From assembly GCF_020447265.1 (NCBI RefSeq), contig NZ_JAJADR010000002.1, positions 744,001 to 808,000 of the forward strand: a DNA stretch of 64,000 bases, written 5' to 3'. Positions 17,277-25,376 of this stretch are shown here, one piece after another. The DNA is from Hymenobacter lucidus. Lineage in GTDB: Bacteria; Bacteroidota; Bacteroidia; Cytophagales; Hymenobacteraceae. A program made the position numbers and the translations under genes. The notes under the pieces are model-generated. The model had not been told where the DNA came from. It ran no database searches and worked only from the letters and a program-made list of their open reading frames with translations. Each line of letters begins with the position of its first letter. Position 1 is the first letter of the stretch.

Positions 17277-18176
17277 ATGTTCTCTACTTCCTTTCCGAAG
17301 TCTTCGCGCGCCCTGGGGGCCACTCTGCTCGTAAGCGGCTTGCTGCTCAGCGGCGCGGCCTCGGCCCAGATTGCCACGCCCGCCGCCAGCCCCAAAAGCA
17401 CCGTTACCCAGCGCGTGGGCCTCACCGACGTTACCATCACCTATTCGCGCCCCAGCGTGAAAGGCCGCCTGGTGTTCGGCGACTCTACCTCCAAGGCCAT
17501 CGTGCCGTTTGCCAAGCGCTGGCGCACGGGTGCCAACCAGACTACCACCATCAAGTTTGCGGATGACGTGGTGCTGGAAGGCAAGAAGATTCCGGCCGGC
17601 GAATATGGCCTCTACACCATTCCGGGCAAAACCATCTGGACGGTGGTGCTGAGCAAAAACACCAAGCAGGGCGCCGACGTCGACGGCTTCAAGGCGGCTG
17701 ATGAGGTGGCCCGCATTTCGGCCAAGTCCACCAAGCTGGCCAACAAGGTGGAAACCTTCACCATCAATTTCTCGGACCTCACGCCTTCTACCGCCAACGT
17801 AGACATGCAGTGGGAACTGACCAGCGCCAAGTTTAAAATCACGACCGACGTAGACACGAAGGTTATGGCCCAGATTGACGAGAAAGTGGTGAAAGGCACC
17901 GCGGCTACGGCCAACGACTACGCCGCCGCCGCCGTCTACTACTACGACAACGACAAGGACCTGAAGCAGGCGTTGAGCTGGATTCAGAAGGCCAACGAGA
18001 AGGACGCCAAGTTCTGGAACGTGCACACCGAGGCTAAAATCCGGATGAAGATGAAGGACTACAAAGGCGCCACCACGGCTGCCGAGCAGTCGAAGAAGCT
18101 GGCCGTAGAAGCTAAAAACGCCGATTACGCCAAGATGAACGACGAGCTGATTGCCCAGGCCAAGAAAGCCAAGTAG
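17277..18176 (+). CDS. DUF2911 domain secreted protein
   Basis: 299 aa with a signal peptide (ending GAASAQ at about 31). DUF2911 signature: SPKSTVTQRVGLTDVTITYSRPSVKGR, FGDSTSKAIVPFAKRWRTGANQTT and IPAGEYGLYTIPGKTIWTVVLSKN. The C-terminal third is helical and TPR-like (DLKQALSWIQKANEKDAKFWNVHTEAK). The family is widespread in Bacteroidota, periplasmic and without known activity. A TATTTTTA box some 35 nt upstream could be its -7 element. Confidence 0.9.
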   Translation: MFSTSFPKSSRALGATLLVSGLLLSGAASAQIATPAASPKSTVTQRVGLTDVTITYSRPSVKGRLVFGDSTSKAIVPFAKRWRTGANQTTTIKFADDVVLEGKKIPAGEYGLYTIPGKTIWTVVLSKNTKQGADVDGFKAADEVARISAKSTKLANKVETFTINFSDLTPSTANVDMQWELTSAKFKITTDVDTKVMAQIDEKVVKGTAATANDYAAAAVYYYDNDKDLKQALSWIQKANEKDAKFWNVHTEAKIRMKMKDYKGATTAAEQSKKLAVEAKNADYAKMNDELIAQAKKAK

Positions 18177-18225
18177 GTTGTAATATGCTGATGTGAGGAA
18201 TGTGCTGATGTGCTAATGCTCCGCC

Positions 18226-18453
18226 TGTCATTGCGGGCGAAGCGCGGCAATCCGTCCTCTGCGCAGTAAGACGCTCCCTTTTACCGGAAAGCCCTTTATT
18301 CCAGCCGGAGTAAAGGGCTTTTTATTGTAGCGCGAAGTTCCACTTCGCGTTGCATCATTTCGGCGTCCGGGTTTGTCAGTGAAGGCAGCGCAACACATTT
18401 CAGAGGACGGATTGCTTCGCGCTGCTCGCAAGGACAATAGATTCGCAATGACA
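18226..18453. repeat. CATTGCGAG-type inverted-repeat element, copy 2 (expanded)
   Basis: 228 bp with perfect 10-bp termini TGTCATTGCG and CGCAATGACA. Inner arms CAATCCGTCCTCTG and CAGAGGACGGATTG are conserved. The central terminator hairpin is at 18288-18321. It is about 70 bp longer than copies 1 and 3; the extra DNA includes a perfect nested hairpin CGCGAAGT-TCC-ACTTCGCG (18331-18349). AATGTGCTGATGTGCTAAT units precede it (about 18181-18216). Again it lies between convergent genes. Confidence 0.85.
18288..18321. terminator. Hairpin terminator inside repeat copy 2
   Basis: A 15-bp stem starting AAAGCCCTTTATTCC with one mismatch, loop AGCC, followed by TTATT. It serves the DUF2911 gene and probably the convergent symporter gene. 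Confidence 0.75.
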
Positions 18454-18463
18454 CGGCGGCCTG

Positions 18464-20173
18464 CTACACCGGGCGGGCTACGGCTCGGGCTGGTTCGGGG
18501 CTGGTTTTCTGGCTGAGCAGGGCCAGCAGCATCACGAGGGCGCAGCCGATGATGTTGTACCAGAGGTAGGCAATATCGGTGGTGAAGAAGAGCAGGAAGA
18601 TGAGCAGCTGGGTAGCAATGGCGGCCCGGAACACGGCCCGGCTACCGATATTCTTCATGAAAAAGGCCACCACGAATATACCCAGAATGGTGCCGTAGAA
18701 GATGGAGCCCAGGATGTTGACGGCCTGAATCAGGTTTTCGAGGCGGGCGGCGAAGAGGGCGAAGCCGATACCCAGCACGCCCCAGCCGATGGTAGCCCAG
18801 CGCGAGGCCCGCACGCAGTGCAGCTCGCCCAGATGGGGGCGCGAGGGTTTATAGAGGTCAATGATGGTGGTGCTGGCCAGGGCGTTGAGGCCGGCGGCGG
18901 CGGAGCTCATAGCGGCGCTGAGCACTACCGCAATCAGCAGGCCAACGAGGCCGTGGGGCATGTAGCGCAGCACGAAGGAGAGGAAGATGTAGTCCGTGTC
19001 CTTGGCTTCGGCGGTGGGCGCTGCCTGCCGCAGGAAGGTCTGAGTTTCGGTGCGCAGGCCGCGGGTGGCCGCTTCAGTAGTTTGCAGGTGGGTGCGGGCG
19101 GCAGCAATCAGCACTGCGTTTTCGGTTTGCAGGGCCTCTACCAGCTCGGTGGTGGCTTCGCGCCGGGCCAGAAACAGCGTGGTCTGGCGCTTCTCCAGCT
19201 CGTGCAGCCCCCGGGCGTACTGGGGGCTTTGGGCAATTTGCTCGCGCACGGGAATATTGAAGGTGAGCGGGGGCTGGTTGAACTGGTAGAACACGAACAG
19301 CAGCACCCCGATAAGCAGGATGCCGAACTGCATGGGCACTTTCACGAGGCCGTTCATGAGCAGGCCCAGGCGGCTTTCGGTAGTGCTTTGGCCGGATAGG
19401 TAGCGCTGCACCTGGCTTTGGTCGGTGCCGAAGTACGAGAGGGCCAGGAACAGGCCGCCGGTCATGCCGGTCCAGAAATTGTAGCGGTCCTTGGGGTCGA
19501 AGTGGAAGTCGATGAGGTTCATCTTGCCGTGGAAGCCGGCTACCTGTACGGCTTCGGTGAAGCCCACACCAGCAGGCAGGTAATGTACCAGCAGGTAGCC
19601 GGCCACCACCATGCCGGTGAAGATGACGGCCACCTGCCACTGCTGGGTAACGGCTACGGCCCGGGTGCCGCCGGCCACAGTATAGCTAATCATCAGCCCG
19701 CCAATAAGCCAGACGGTAAAACTCACGTTCCAGCCCAGAATGGCCGATAGTACCAGCGCCGGCGCGTAGAGCGAGAGGCCGTTGCTCAGGCCGCGCTGCA
19801 CCAGAAACAGCACGGCGGCCAGGGTGCGGGTGCGGCGGTCGAAGCGGGTTTCGAGGTATTCGTAGGCCGTAAATACCTGGAGGCGCTGGTAGATGGGCAC
19901 GGCCACGGCGGCAATGAGCACCATGGCCAGGGGCAGGCCGAAGTAGAACTGAATGAAGCGCATCCCGTCGTCGTAGGCCTGGCCGGGGGTGCTGAGGAAG
20001 GTGACGGCCGAGGCCTGGGTGGCAATGATGCTCAGGCCGATGCCCCACCAGCCAGCCTGCCGGTTGCCGAGCAGGTAGGCGTCGAGGGTGTGGCTGCCCC
20101 GGGTGCGCCAAGTGCCGTAGCCCACGATGAAGAGCAGGGTGCCGCCGAGTACGAGCCAGTCGAGCAGACTCAT
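18464..20173 (-). CDS. Sodium:solute symporter family protein, second copy
   Basis: 569 aa. SSS hallmarks: SIIATQASAVTFLSTPGQAYDDGMRFIQFYFGLPLA, AYEYLETRF in the early helices, and AVVLSAAMSSAAAGLNALAST in helix 8. About 14 membrane helices. An unusual polar helical insert of roughly 100 residues (about 310-405, rich in E, Q, R, T) lies between helices 7 and 8, probably outside the membrane. Resembles the Bacteroidota sialic-acid or sugar-type sodium symporters, but the substrate is open. The ATG overlaps the stop of a 42-aa membrane peptide by 4 nt, implying coupled translation. Confidence 0.92.
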   Translation of the reverse strand: MSLLDWLVLGGTLLFIVGYGTWRTRGSHTLDAYLLGNRQAGWWGIGLSIIATQASAVTFLSTPGQAYDDGMRFIQFYFGLPLAMVLIAAVAVPIYQRLQVFTAYEYLETRFDRRTRTLAAVLFLVQRGLSNGLSLYAPALVLSAILGWNVSFTVWLIGGLMISYTVAGGTRAVAVTQQWQVAVIFTGMVVAGYLLVHYLPAGVGFTEAVQVAGFHGKMNLIDFHFDPKDRYNFWTGMTGGLFLALSYFGTDQSQVQRYLSGQSTTESRLGLLMNGLVKVPMQFGILLIGVLLFVFYQFNQPPLTFNIPVREQIAQSPQYARGLHELEKRQTTLFLARREATTELVEALQTENAVLIAAARTHLQTTEAATRGLRTETQTFLRQAAPTAEAKDTDYIFLSFVLRYMPHGLVGLLIAVVLSAAMSSAAAGLNALASTTIIDLYKPSRPHLGELHCVRASRWATIGWGVLGIGFALFAARLENLIQAVNILGSIFYGTILGIFVVAFFMKNIGSRAVFRAAIATQLLIFLLFFTTDIAYLWYNIIGCALVMLLALLSQKTSPEPARAVARPV

Positions 20174-20298
20174 GCGAAGGTGCGGGTCAGGATCAGGAAC
20201 AAAACCAGCTCGGCGGCCAGGGCAGCCATTACCAGGGCATACCAGGCCCGCCAGGAGTCGAGCAGCGGGGGTTTATCGGTTTCGGGGGCGGCGGGCAA
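20170..20298 (-). CDS. Small single-helix membrane protein upstream of symporter
   Basis: 42 aa from a TTG at 20298, ending in a TGA that overlaps the symporter ATG (ATGA). Sequence: a polar N-terminus with ETDKPPLLDSWRAW, then one membrane helix (YALVMAALAAELVLFLILT). The frame is closed by a TAA 5 codons before the TTG, and no ATG start exists before the helix. The 4-nt overlap, same strand and helix-forming sequence argue that it is real and may be an accessory subunit of the symporter. No family recognised. Confidence 0.6.
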   Translation of the reverse strand: MPAAPETDKPPLLDSWRAWYALVMAALAAELVLFLILTRTFA

Positions 20299-20432
20299 GG
20301 GGCGGTTGAATTAGTGGGCGGATTGGAACGGCAAGATAGCGCGAGGCGGCGGAACCTCCCCCTGCCCCCTCGCCCTGAGAGAGGGAGAGCCTGACGAGTG
20401 TCAACGCGAAAAAGGCACTGGGTTCAGGCTGT

Positions 20433-20642
20433 CGGATAGCTGTGTGGCGGGGTGCAGGAATAGGCTGATCCTTTGCAGGAGATACGTGGCGGAGTGCGGC
20501 AGATATCTGGCGCCATGCAGGAGATGTCTGACGCAGTGCAGGAGCTATGTGGCACAGTGCAGCAGATATCTGTCAGGTGGTAGGTGAAGGCTGACGGGCA
20601 GTAGGCACTATGTGGCGGGTGGCAGGTGAAGGCTGATGGGGT
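20433..20642. repeat. Ten-unit 21-bp tandem repeat array
   Basis: Ten units of exactly 21 bp in unbroken register. Most begin GCAGGAG or GCAGG, and every unit has TG at positions 13-14. Central units (20475-20579) are the best conserved, with outer units degraded. The remaining gene-free DNA from 20299 to 20432 holds a CCTCCCCCTGCC...GAGAGAGGGAGAG stretch and nothing recognisable as a gene. Confidence 0.85.
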
Positions 20643-20644
20643 GT

Positions 20645-20744
20645 GGAGACGCGTATTTGCGTTTCAATCGTTGCTGACGGTGTTGGTAACGGGGTTATTC
20701 AGGCGCGGGCCGTTCAACGACGAGACCCAAGTATGCGTCTCTAC
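20645..20744. repeat. GAGACGC palindromic element (MITE-like)
   Basis: About 100 bp. The left arm starts GGAGACGCGTATTTGCGT and the right arm ends ATGCGTCTCTAC; over some 27 bp the arms are imperfect complements ending at CGTTG. It directly follows the 21-bp array. Elements with GTAGAGACGC termini are familiar dispersed repeats. No coding capacity. Confidence 0.65.
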
Positions 20745-20780
20745 ATCGGGTGGGCGGGGTCAATCGTTGCTTATTGCCAC

Positions 20781-21476
20781 TTACAGACGCTGATTTTGGG
20801 GCAGCGCTGCTTGGGGGCCGGCAATGGCGGGCAGCCGGGCGAGTTGGCTGGCCAGAAAGGTGAAGAGCACGACGAGCCAGACGGAGAACAGCACATCGGA
20901 GAGGTAGTGCATATCGAGCACCAGGCGGCCCAGGCCGATGAGTACGGGCACGATCAGCAGGGGCCGTAAGCGCGGGAAAGCCAGCACTAACGGTAAAAAC
21001 AGGCTGAAGAACGTAGCGGTATGGGCGCTGGGAAAAGACCCTGTGTGCGGGTGGTGAGGGTAGTTGAAGCCCAAACCGGGGTAGCCAGGGTTAAATAAGG
21101 CGGCGGGGCGCAGGCGGTTTAGCACACCTTTGAGCACGTTGGACGTGGGCACGCTGGCCAGGTGAACTAGCAGCAGCACGAGAAACACATTGGCCTGCGG
21201 CAGCTTCAGCAGCCACCGGCCCACGACGTAACTGATGCCCAATCCCAGAAACAGGGCCGGGATTTTGAACAGGCGGGCCCGAAGCGTGGCTTCGTAGATG
21301 AGTTCAGCGGCACCGGTGAAGCTGCCGAAAAAGGGCTGCCAGGCAGCGCAGTGCTGGTGGATGAAGCGGGCCAGGGGCTGGTCGAGCCAGAGGATGAGCA
21401 GCAGGCAGGCGGGCAACAGCCCGGCCGTGAGACGCAGAAACTGGCGGGGTGTGAGTAGCGCGGGGCTAGGGAACAT
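20781..21476 (-). CDS. PAP2 superfamily phosphatase (membrane), third copy
   Basis: 231 aa, polytopic. Motifs: K116 to RP124 (KGVLNRLRP), PSAH at 149-152 (alanine where most have glycine), R184, H190 and D194 (GRLVLDMHYLSD). The catalytic histidines are kept, so activity is expected. It is divergent from the two PAP2 genes at 2.2-4.0 kb. A longer first loop (residues 40-75) is typical of lipid A or inositolphosphorylceramide-like PAP2 branches, but this is not decisive. Confidence 0.88.
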   Translation of the reverse strand: MFPSPALLTPRQFLRLTAGLLPACLLLILWLDQPLARFIHQHCAAWQPFFGSFTGAAELIYEATLRARLFKIPALFLGLGISYVVGRWLLKLPQANVFLVLLLVHLASVPTSNVLKGVLNRLRPAALFNPGYPGLGFNYPHHPHTGSFPSAHTATFFSLFLPLVLAFPRLRPLLIVPVLIGLGRLVLDMHYLSDVLFSVWLVVLFTFLASQLARLPAIAGPQAALPQNQRL

Positions 21477-21585
21477 GGATGGGCGTGAGGGTGGCGGTGA
21501 AGCTACGCTATTGCGCTGGGCAAACCCGGATGAGTTGGTGGTTTGTTCCTTCTGGTTGAGTTTCGTGGTTGGCTATGCTTTTTAC

Positions 21586-21623
21586 AAAAAGCCCTCTTCT
21601 GTTATCACGGAAGAGGGCTTTTT
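21586..21623 (-). terminator. Terminator downstream of decayed gene island
   Basis: Perfect 14-bp stem AAAAAGCCCTCTTC with complement and a 10-nt loop; T runs on both sides. On the minus strand it would stop transcripts from the 21756-22169 pseudogene before the PAP2 gene. Confidence 0.8.
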
Positions 21624-21755
21624 GGATCAATAGGCAGGCTACCGTACCCGATGGGGTTCTAGCTCACGGCTCACTTCACGATTAGCGGCCCGTTATACTG
21701 TGTTATAGCACCGTTAGATGGAGCGCGGCGGTTAGTGCTAATTAGGGGCACAACT

Positions 21756-22169
21756 TTATGTGCTGATTCTAATCCATTTAACCAAGCTATATACTGTTAC
21801 AAAAGCCATGAATCCGATGAGAATGAAGCTAGATATTAGCTCTCCTTTTTGACTCATGCCCGGCTGAATAAATACAGTCGGATATTTGGACAAATGAAGC
21901 CGTTTCGTAGACTTCAGATTTTACACATAAGCCCTATACTCCCGGTCAATCTGCGCTGTATATTCTTGCTGTTGGTACAGGAAATGCAAGGAGTAAAAAT
22001 ACCGTTTTCCTTGATTGTGTTCAGCAACGCGTAGTACATCAACGTCGACAAGCTTTCCTGATTGCGCTATTTCCTTGACTTGTATCTCGTTGGCAAGTCC
22101 CAACGAGAACATGACAGCCATAAAGCCACATAAGAGAAACATTACTAGCCAAATACTCAGAAAACGCAT
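21756..22169 (-). pseudogene. TM-soluble-TM membrane protein broken by an in-frame stop
   Basis: From ATG 22169 the frame gives 82 aa: a membrane helix (IWLVMFLLCGFMAVMFSLGL) and a beta-like domain (KRYFYSLHFLYQQQEYTAQI). A TAA at 21921-21923 stops it. In the same frame a further 54 residues follow, including KYPTVFIQPG and a second helix (ISSFILIGFMAFVTVYSLVKW), up to TAA at 21756. Helix, Y-x-x-x-F strand domain, Y-P-x-V-x-x-x-P-G and closing helix together look like one DUF3592-type protein of 137 aa split by a nonsense change. Alternatively two small proteins (82 and 33 aa) are made. The DNA is AT-rich compared with its surroundings. Confidence 0.5.
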
Positions 22170-22238
22170 AAGCAGTTTTTATCGTCTAGCACGAGTGTTA
22201 TCGGCTAGAGTCATACATCTAGAACTAGCCTTTTAAAT

Positions 22239-22288
22239 AATAAACAGTTTCTTTTTTTGTCATCAAACAAAGAAAGAAACTGTTTATT
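22239..22288. terminator. Long AT-rich hairpin in decayed island
   Basis: Two 22-bp arms, AATAAACAGTTTCTTT... and its complement, match at 21 of 22 positions around a 6-nt loop. It lies 42 nt after the stop of the fragment at 22330 (minus strand) and before the start of the pseudogene, so a terminator role is likely. There is no clear T run on either side. Confidence 0.55.
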
Positions 22289-22329
22289 AAAAAATTACAA
22301 CACAGAAAACAATTATTCAATAAACACAC

Positions 22330-22494
22330 TTACACCAGCCACCTTCTTACATAAATCAAGAGATAAATTATTACCAGCAAAGGCACAAAGTTGATTTCGA
22401 TATAATATATTTCGGCAGCATCATTTGAAAATAGTGATCCTATATCAGGAAAATGGCTTTTGAATGACCAAACATCATTTTTGTACGCAATCAA
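22330..22494 (-). pseudogene. 3' remnant of a membrane protein gene
   Basis: The frame is open from 22518 to the TAA at 22330; a TTG at 22494 would give 54 aa. The sequence looks natural: RVVSVLIAY, then a polar loop KNDVWSFKSHFPDIGSLFS, then a helix NFVPLLVIIYLLIYV and a basic end (RRWLV). It seems to begin inside a membrane helix, as if the 5' part had been deleted next to the PIG-L gene. Codon use is AT-rich, unlike neighbouring genes. Too short to name. Confidence 0.4.
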
Positions 22495-22576
22495 AACTGA
22501 AACTACTCGGACTCTGCTTTATACCAACGCAAGGTTAGTCGGCGCGCACTATATCCCATGTATTTGTGCTTCTGTC

Positions 22577-25198
22577 TTATCTACCCAATGACACCATATT
22601 GGTGAGCAGGCGGTAGGCGCCGGGGACGCCGGCGGGCAGCTCGCGGAAAAGCGAAAGGCCGGTGTAGATGTAGTGACCTTTGCCGTAGTCGGCCACGAGG
22701 ATGGCGCTTTCCTTGGCCGGCTCGCCGGGGTCGTGGCTGCTGATGACCGTCTGGTATTTGGCATCCCACTGGCTGGGGTAGTAGAGGCCCTGCTCCTGCT
22801 GCCAGCCTTCGAAGTCCTTGGCGGTGATTTTGTTGGGCGTATTCAGTAGCGGCTGCTTGGGGTTGAGGAAAGTAACGGGGGCATTTTCGACGGTGACCCG
22901 GTCGTTGCTGAGCTTCATGGGGTACGGGCCGATTTCGGGCAGCACGGTGCCGCGGTTGACGGTGTACTGGACGATGACGTTGCCACCATTTTCGACGTAC
23001 TTAAGCAAGTTGGGCTGCAGGGTTTTGAGCCGGTCGAGGGTGTTGTAGGCCCGGATGCCGAGCACCACCGCGTCGAAGCGGCGGAGGTAGTCGGGGGTGA
23101 GGTCGTCGGGCTTAAGCAGGGTCACGTTGTAGCCGATCTGGCGCAGCGCGTCGGGCACGTCGTCGCCGGCGCCCATGAGGTAGCCGATTTCCTGGCCCTT
23201 ACGCTTGAGGTCGAGCTTGACGAGCGGGGCCACGGCTTCAGGAAACAGCGTCTGGGTCGGAATGTGGTTGTACTGGATGGCCTGGTAGCCGCGCGAATAC
23301 GCCTGGCCGTCCACGGTAGCCACGGCCCGCAGCTCTGATTTGCCCTCGGCCGCGCCGGGGCCGGGCTGCACCCGAAACTGCACGGTTTGCTCGGCGTCTT
23401 TGGCAGCGAGGTCGAAGGGAATACTGGCGGGCTCGGCTTTCCAGCCGGCGGGCAGCGTGAGGGCCAGGGTGCCTTTCACGCCGGCCTTCCCGGCGCGCAA
23501 CGTCACGGGGACGGTTTTGGGCAAGTTATCGGCGAAGACGTAGGCGTGGCCGCCGATGTTGACGGCCACGGGTGGCACTACAGTGAGCGGGCGGTACTTC
23601 TCCCCTTCTACCGGGTCGGTGCTTTTGTATTGGACGGGGACGGTGTAGGTCACATATTCGCCCTGCACTTTGGCTTGCACCTCAACGGCCAGATACCCCG
23701 GTGTTTCCGCATTGCCAACTAGCTGCTGCTGAATAATGACCCGTTGATTTTCTTTCCCAGTGGACTGTAGTGCCTTGTTAGCCGCAGTTGGCTCCGCCTG
23801 TGGTATCATTATCTGAGCTGGCACGGCGTACATACCCACCGTACCTGGCTCCCGTAACCAATAAGGCTGCGAGGCAGGCACCTGGGCATTTAGCGGCACA
23901 TTCAGAGGCAGAGCTAGCGTTTGTCCGGCCAGCAAATCTTTATTTACCGGGTTAGCTGTACCGAAGCCGTTGGCGCCGATACTCACTACGCCCACCGATA
24001 CCGAAGAGCGGTTCAGAGCCGTAATGGTTATTGGCAACGTTTGCCCCGACGCAACACTCGGCTCAGCAACTGTTGCTTCTAAGAATAAGCCCGTGCAGGC
24101 CTGAATGAGTTGTTCGAGCTGTTCGCGTTTTGTTTCTATCCAGAAGTAATCGGCTTGTTTGGTTCGGTTCGCTCCATAAATGCCCCCCCAGCCAGCCATT
24201 TTTTCCCTAACGGCCAACAGCCCGGCGACACTAGCCGACGGATTAGCCGGGTCATACTTGCGAATCACTTCGTCAATCATCTTTCCCACGGCCGCGCCAT
24301 CCTTGAGTCGGTTCCAGCTTTGGTCGATGCCTTCAAAGGGGTCTTTGTTGGCCTTGTCGCCTTTTACCTGTTGTAGGTACTCCAGCGCCTCGCCGCGGGT
24401 GGCGGCCGAGCCGAATCCCTGGCTTTTGTGCTGGGAGCGGCTGCGGGCGGCAATTTCGCCGTAGCTCTGGCCCAGCAGCGGGTTGTAGCCGCCGGCATCG
24501 AGCTTAAGGTAGCCGTCCATGTTTTCGCCGGGCTTCACGAAAAAGGAGCCGGTGTTCCAGAACAGGCGCTTGGGCTGCCACACCTGCACGTACTGCAGCT
24601 GCTCGGGGAAACGCTTGGAGTCCCCGGCGGCGTCGAAGGCTTCGGCGGCCAGAATGGCGGAGGCCGTGTGGTGGCCGTGGCCGGCGCGGGCGTCGGGCGG
24701 GAAGCGGGTGATGAGCACGTCGGGCCGGCGCTGCCGGATCACCCAGACCATATCGGCCAGCACCTGCTCCTTGTTCCAGATGGTGAAGGTTTCCTCGGCG
24801 GTTTTGGAGAAGCCGAAGTCGTTGGCGCGGGTAAAGAACTGCCGGCCGCCGTCGATGCGACGGGCCGCCAGCAGCTCTTGGGTACGAATCACGCCGAGCT
24901 GCTCGCGCAGTTCGGGGCCAATGAGGTTCTGGCCCCCGTCGCCGCGGGTGCAGCTCAGGTAGCCGGTTTCGAGCAGGCGGCCGTTGGCCATGTAGGCAAT
25001 CAGGCGGGTGTTTTCATCGTCGGGATGAGCGGCCATGTACATGACCGAGCCCAGCACGTTGAGCTTTTTGAGGCCCAGCAGGATTTCCGAGGAGGTGTAG
25101 GTTTTCGGAGCCTGGGCGTGGGCGGCGGGCAGCAGGGTGCCGCAGGCCAGCAGCAAAGCCGTGGCGTAACGGGCAGCAGAAAAGGAAAAGAAGCGCAT
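22577..25198 (-). CDS. PIG-L family deacetylase with C-terminal amidotransferase-like domain
   Basis: 873 aa, signal peptide 1-29. PIG-L/LmbE domain at about 45-300: catalytic AHPDDE (57-62), TRGDGGQN, and HGHHTAS (about 173-179) as the second metal site. These zinc enzymes remove acetyl groups from GlcNAc conjugates. A central beta-sandwich region (about 370-640, NEW-like) follows, and the last 220 residues resemble a ThuA/GATase1-like fold (YNVTLLKPDDL, RFDAVVLGIRAYN, GNVIVQYTVN). The three-part build is common in Bacteroidota secreted carbohydrate enzymes. Substrate unknown. Confidence 0.9.
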   Translation of the reverse strand: MRFFSFSAARYATALLLACGTLLPAAHAQAPKTYTSSEILLGLKKLNVLGSVMYMAAHPDDENTRLIAYMANGRLLETGYLSCTRGDGGQNLIGPELREQLGVIRTQELLAARRIDGGRQFFTRANDFGFSKTAEETFTIWNKEQVLADMVWVIRQRRPDVLITRFPPDARAGHGHHTASAILAAEAFDAAGDSKRFPEQLQYVQVWQPKRLFWNTGSFFVKPGENMDGYLKLDAGGYNPLLGQSYGEIAARSRSQHKSQGFGSAATRGEALEYLQQVKGDKANKDPFEGIDQSWNRLKDGAAVGKMIDEVIRKYDPANPSASVAGLLAVREKMAGWGGIYGANRTKQADYFWIETKREQLEQLIQACTGLFLEATVAEPSVASGQTLPITITALNRSSVSVGVVSIGANGFGTANPVNKDLLAGQTLALPLNVPLNAQVPASQPYWLREPGTVGMYAVPAQIMIPQAEPTAANKALQSTGKENQRVIIQQQLVGNAETPGYLAVEVQAKVQGEYVTYTVPVQYKSTDPVEGEKYRPLTVVPPVAVNIGGHAYVFADNLPKTVPVTLRAGKAGVKGTLALTLPAGWKAEPASIPFDLAAKDAEQTVQFRVQPGPGAAEGKSELRAVATVDGQAYSRGYQAIQYNHIPTQTLFPEAVAPLVKLDLKRKGQEIGYLMGAGDDVPDALRQIGYNVTLLKPDDLTPDYLRRFDAVVLGIRAYNTLDRLKTLQPNLLKYVENGGNVIVQYTVNRGTVLPEIGPYPMKLSNDRVTVENAPVTFLNPKQPLLNTPNKITAKDFEGWQQEQGLYYPSQWDAKYQTVISSHDPGEPAKESAILVADYGKGHYIYTGLSLFRELPAGVPGAYRLLTNMVSLGR

Positions 25199-25376
25199 AA
25201 GCGAACAAACCGGATTAGGGCCGTGAAGTTAGTAGACAGCCGTTTCGCGCCGAGGCGAATTTTAGCCGGAGGCCAGGTGGCCAGCGGTTTTGCGGGCCGC
25301 TCCGGCACGTTGCCCGTGGGCTGGCTCGGCTGGCGGCCCGCACCACAAGAGCTGCGCAGCCGAGGCTGCCGGGTGC

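Noticed and set aside
20315..20590. Cys/Arg-rich frame through the 21-bp repeats
   Set aside because: Heptapeptide repeats arise automatically from a 21-bp unit; there is no ATG start and the flanks are not protein-like, so it is not called a gene.
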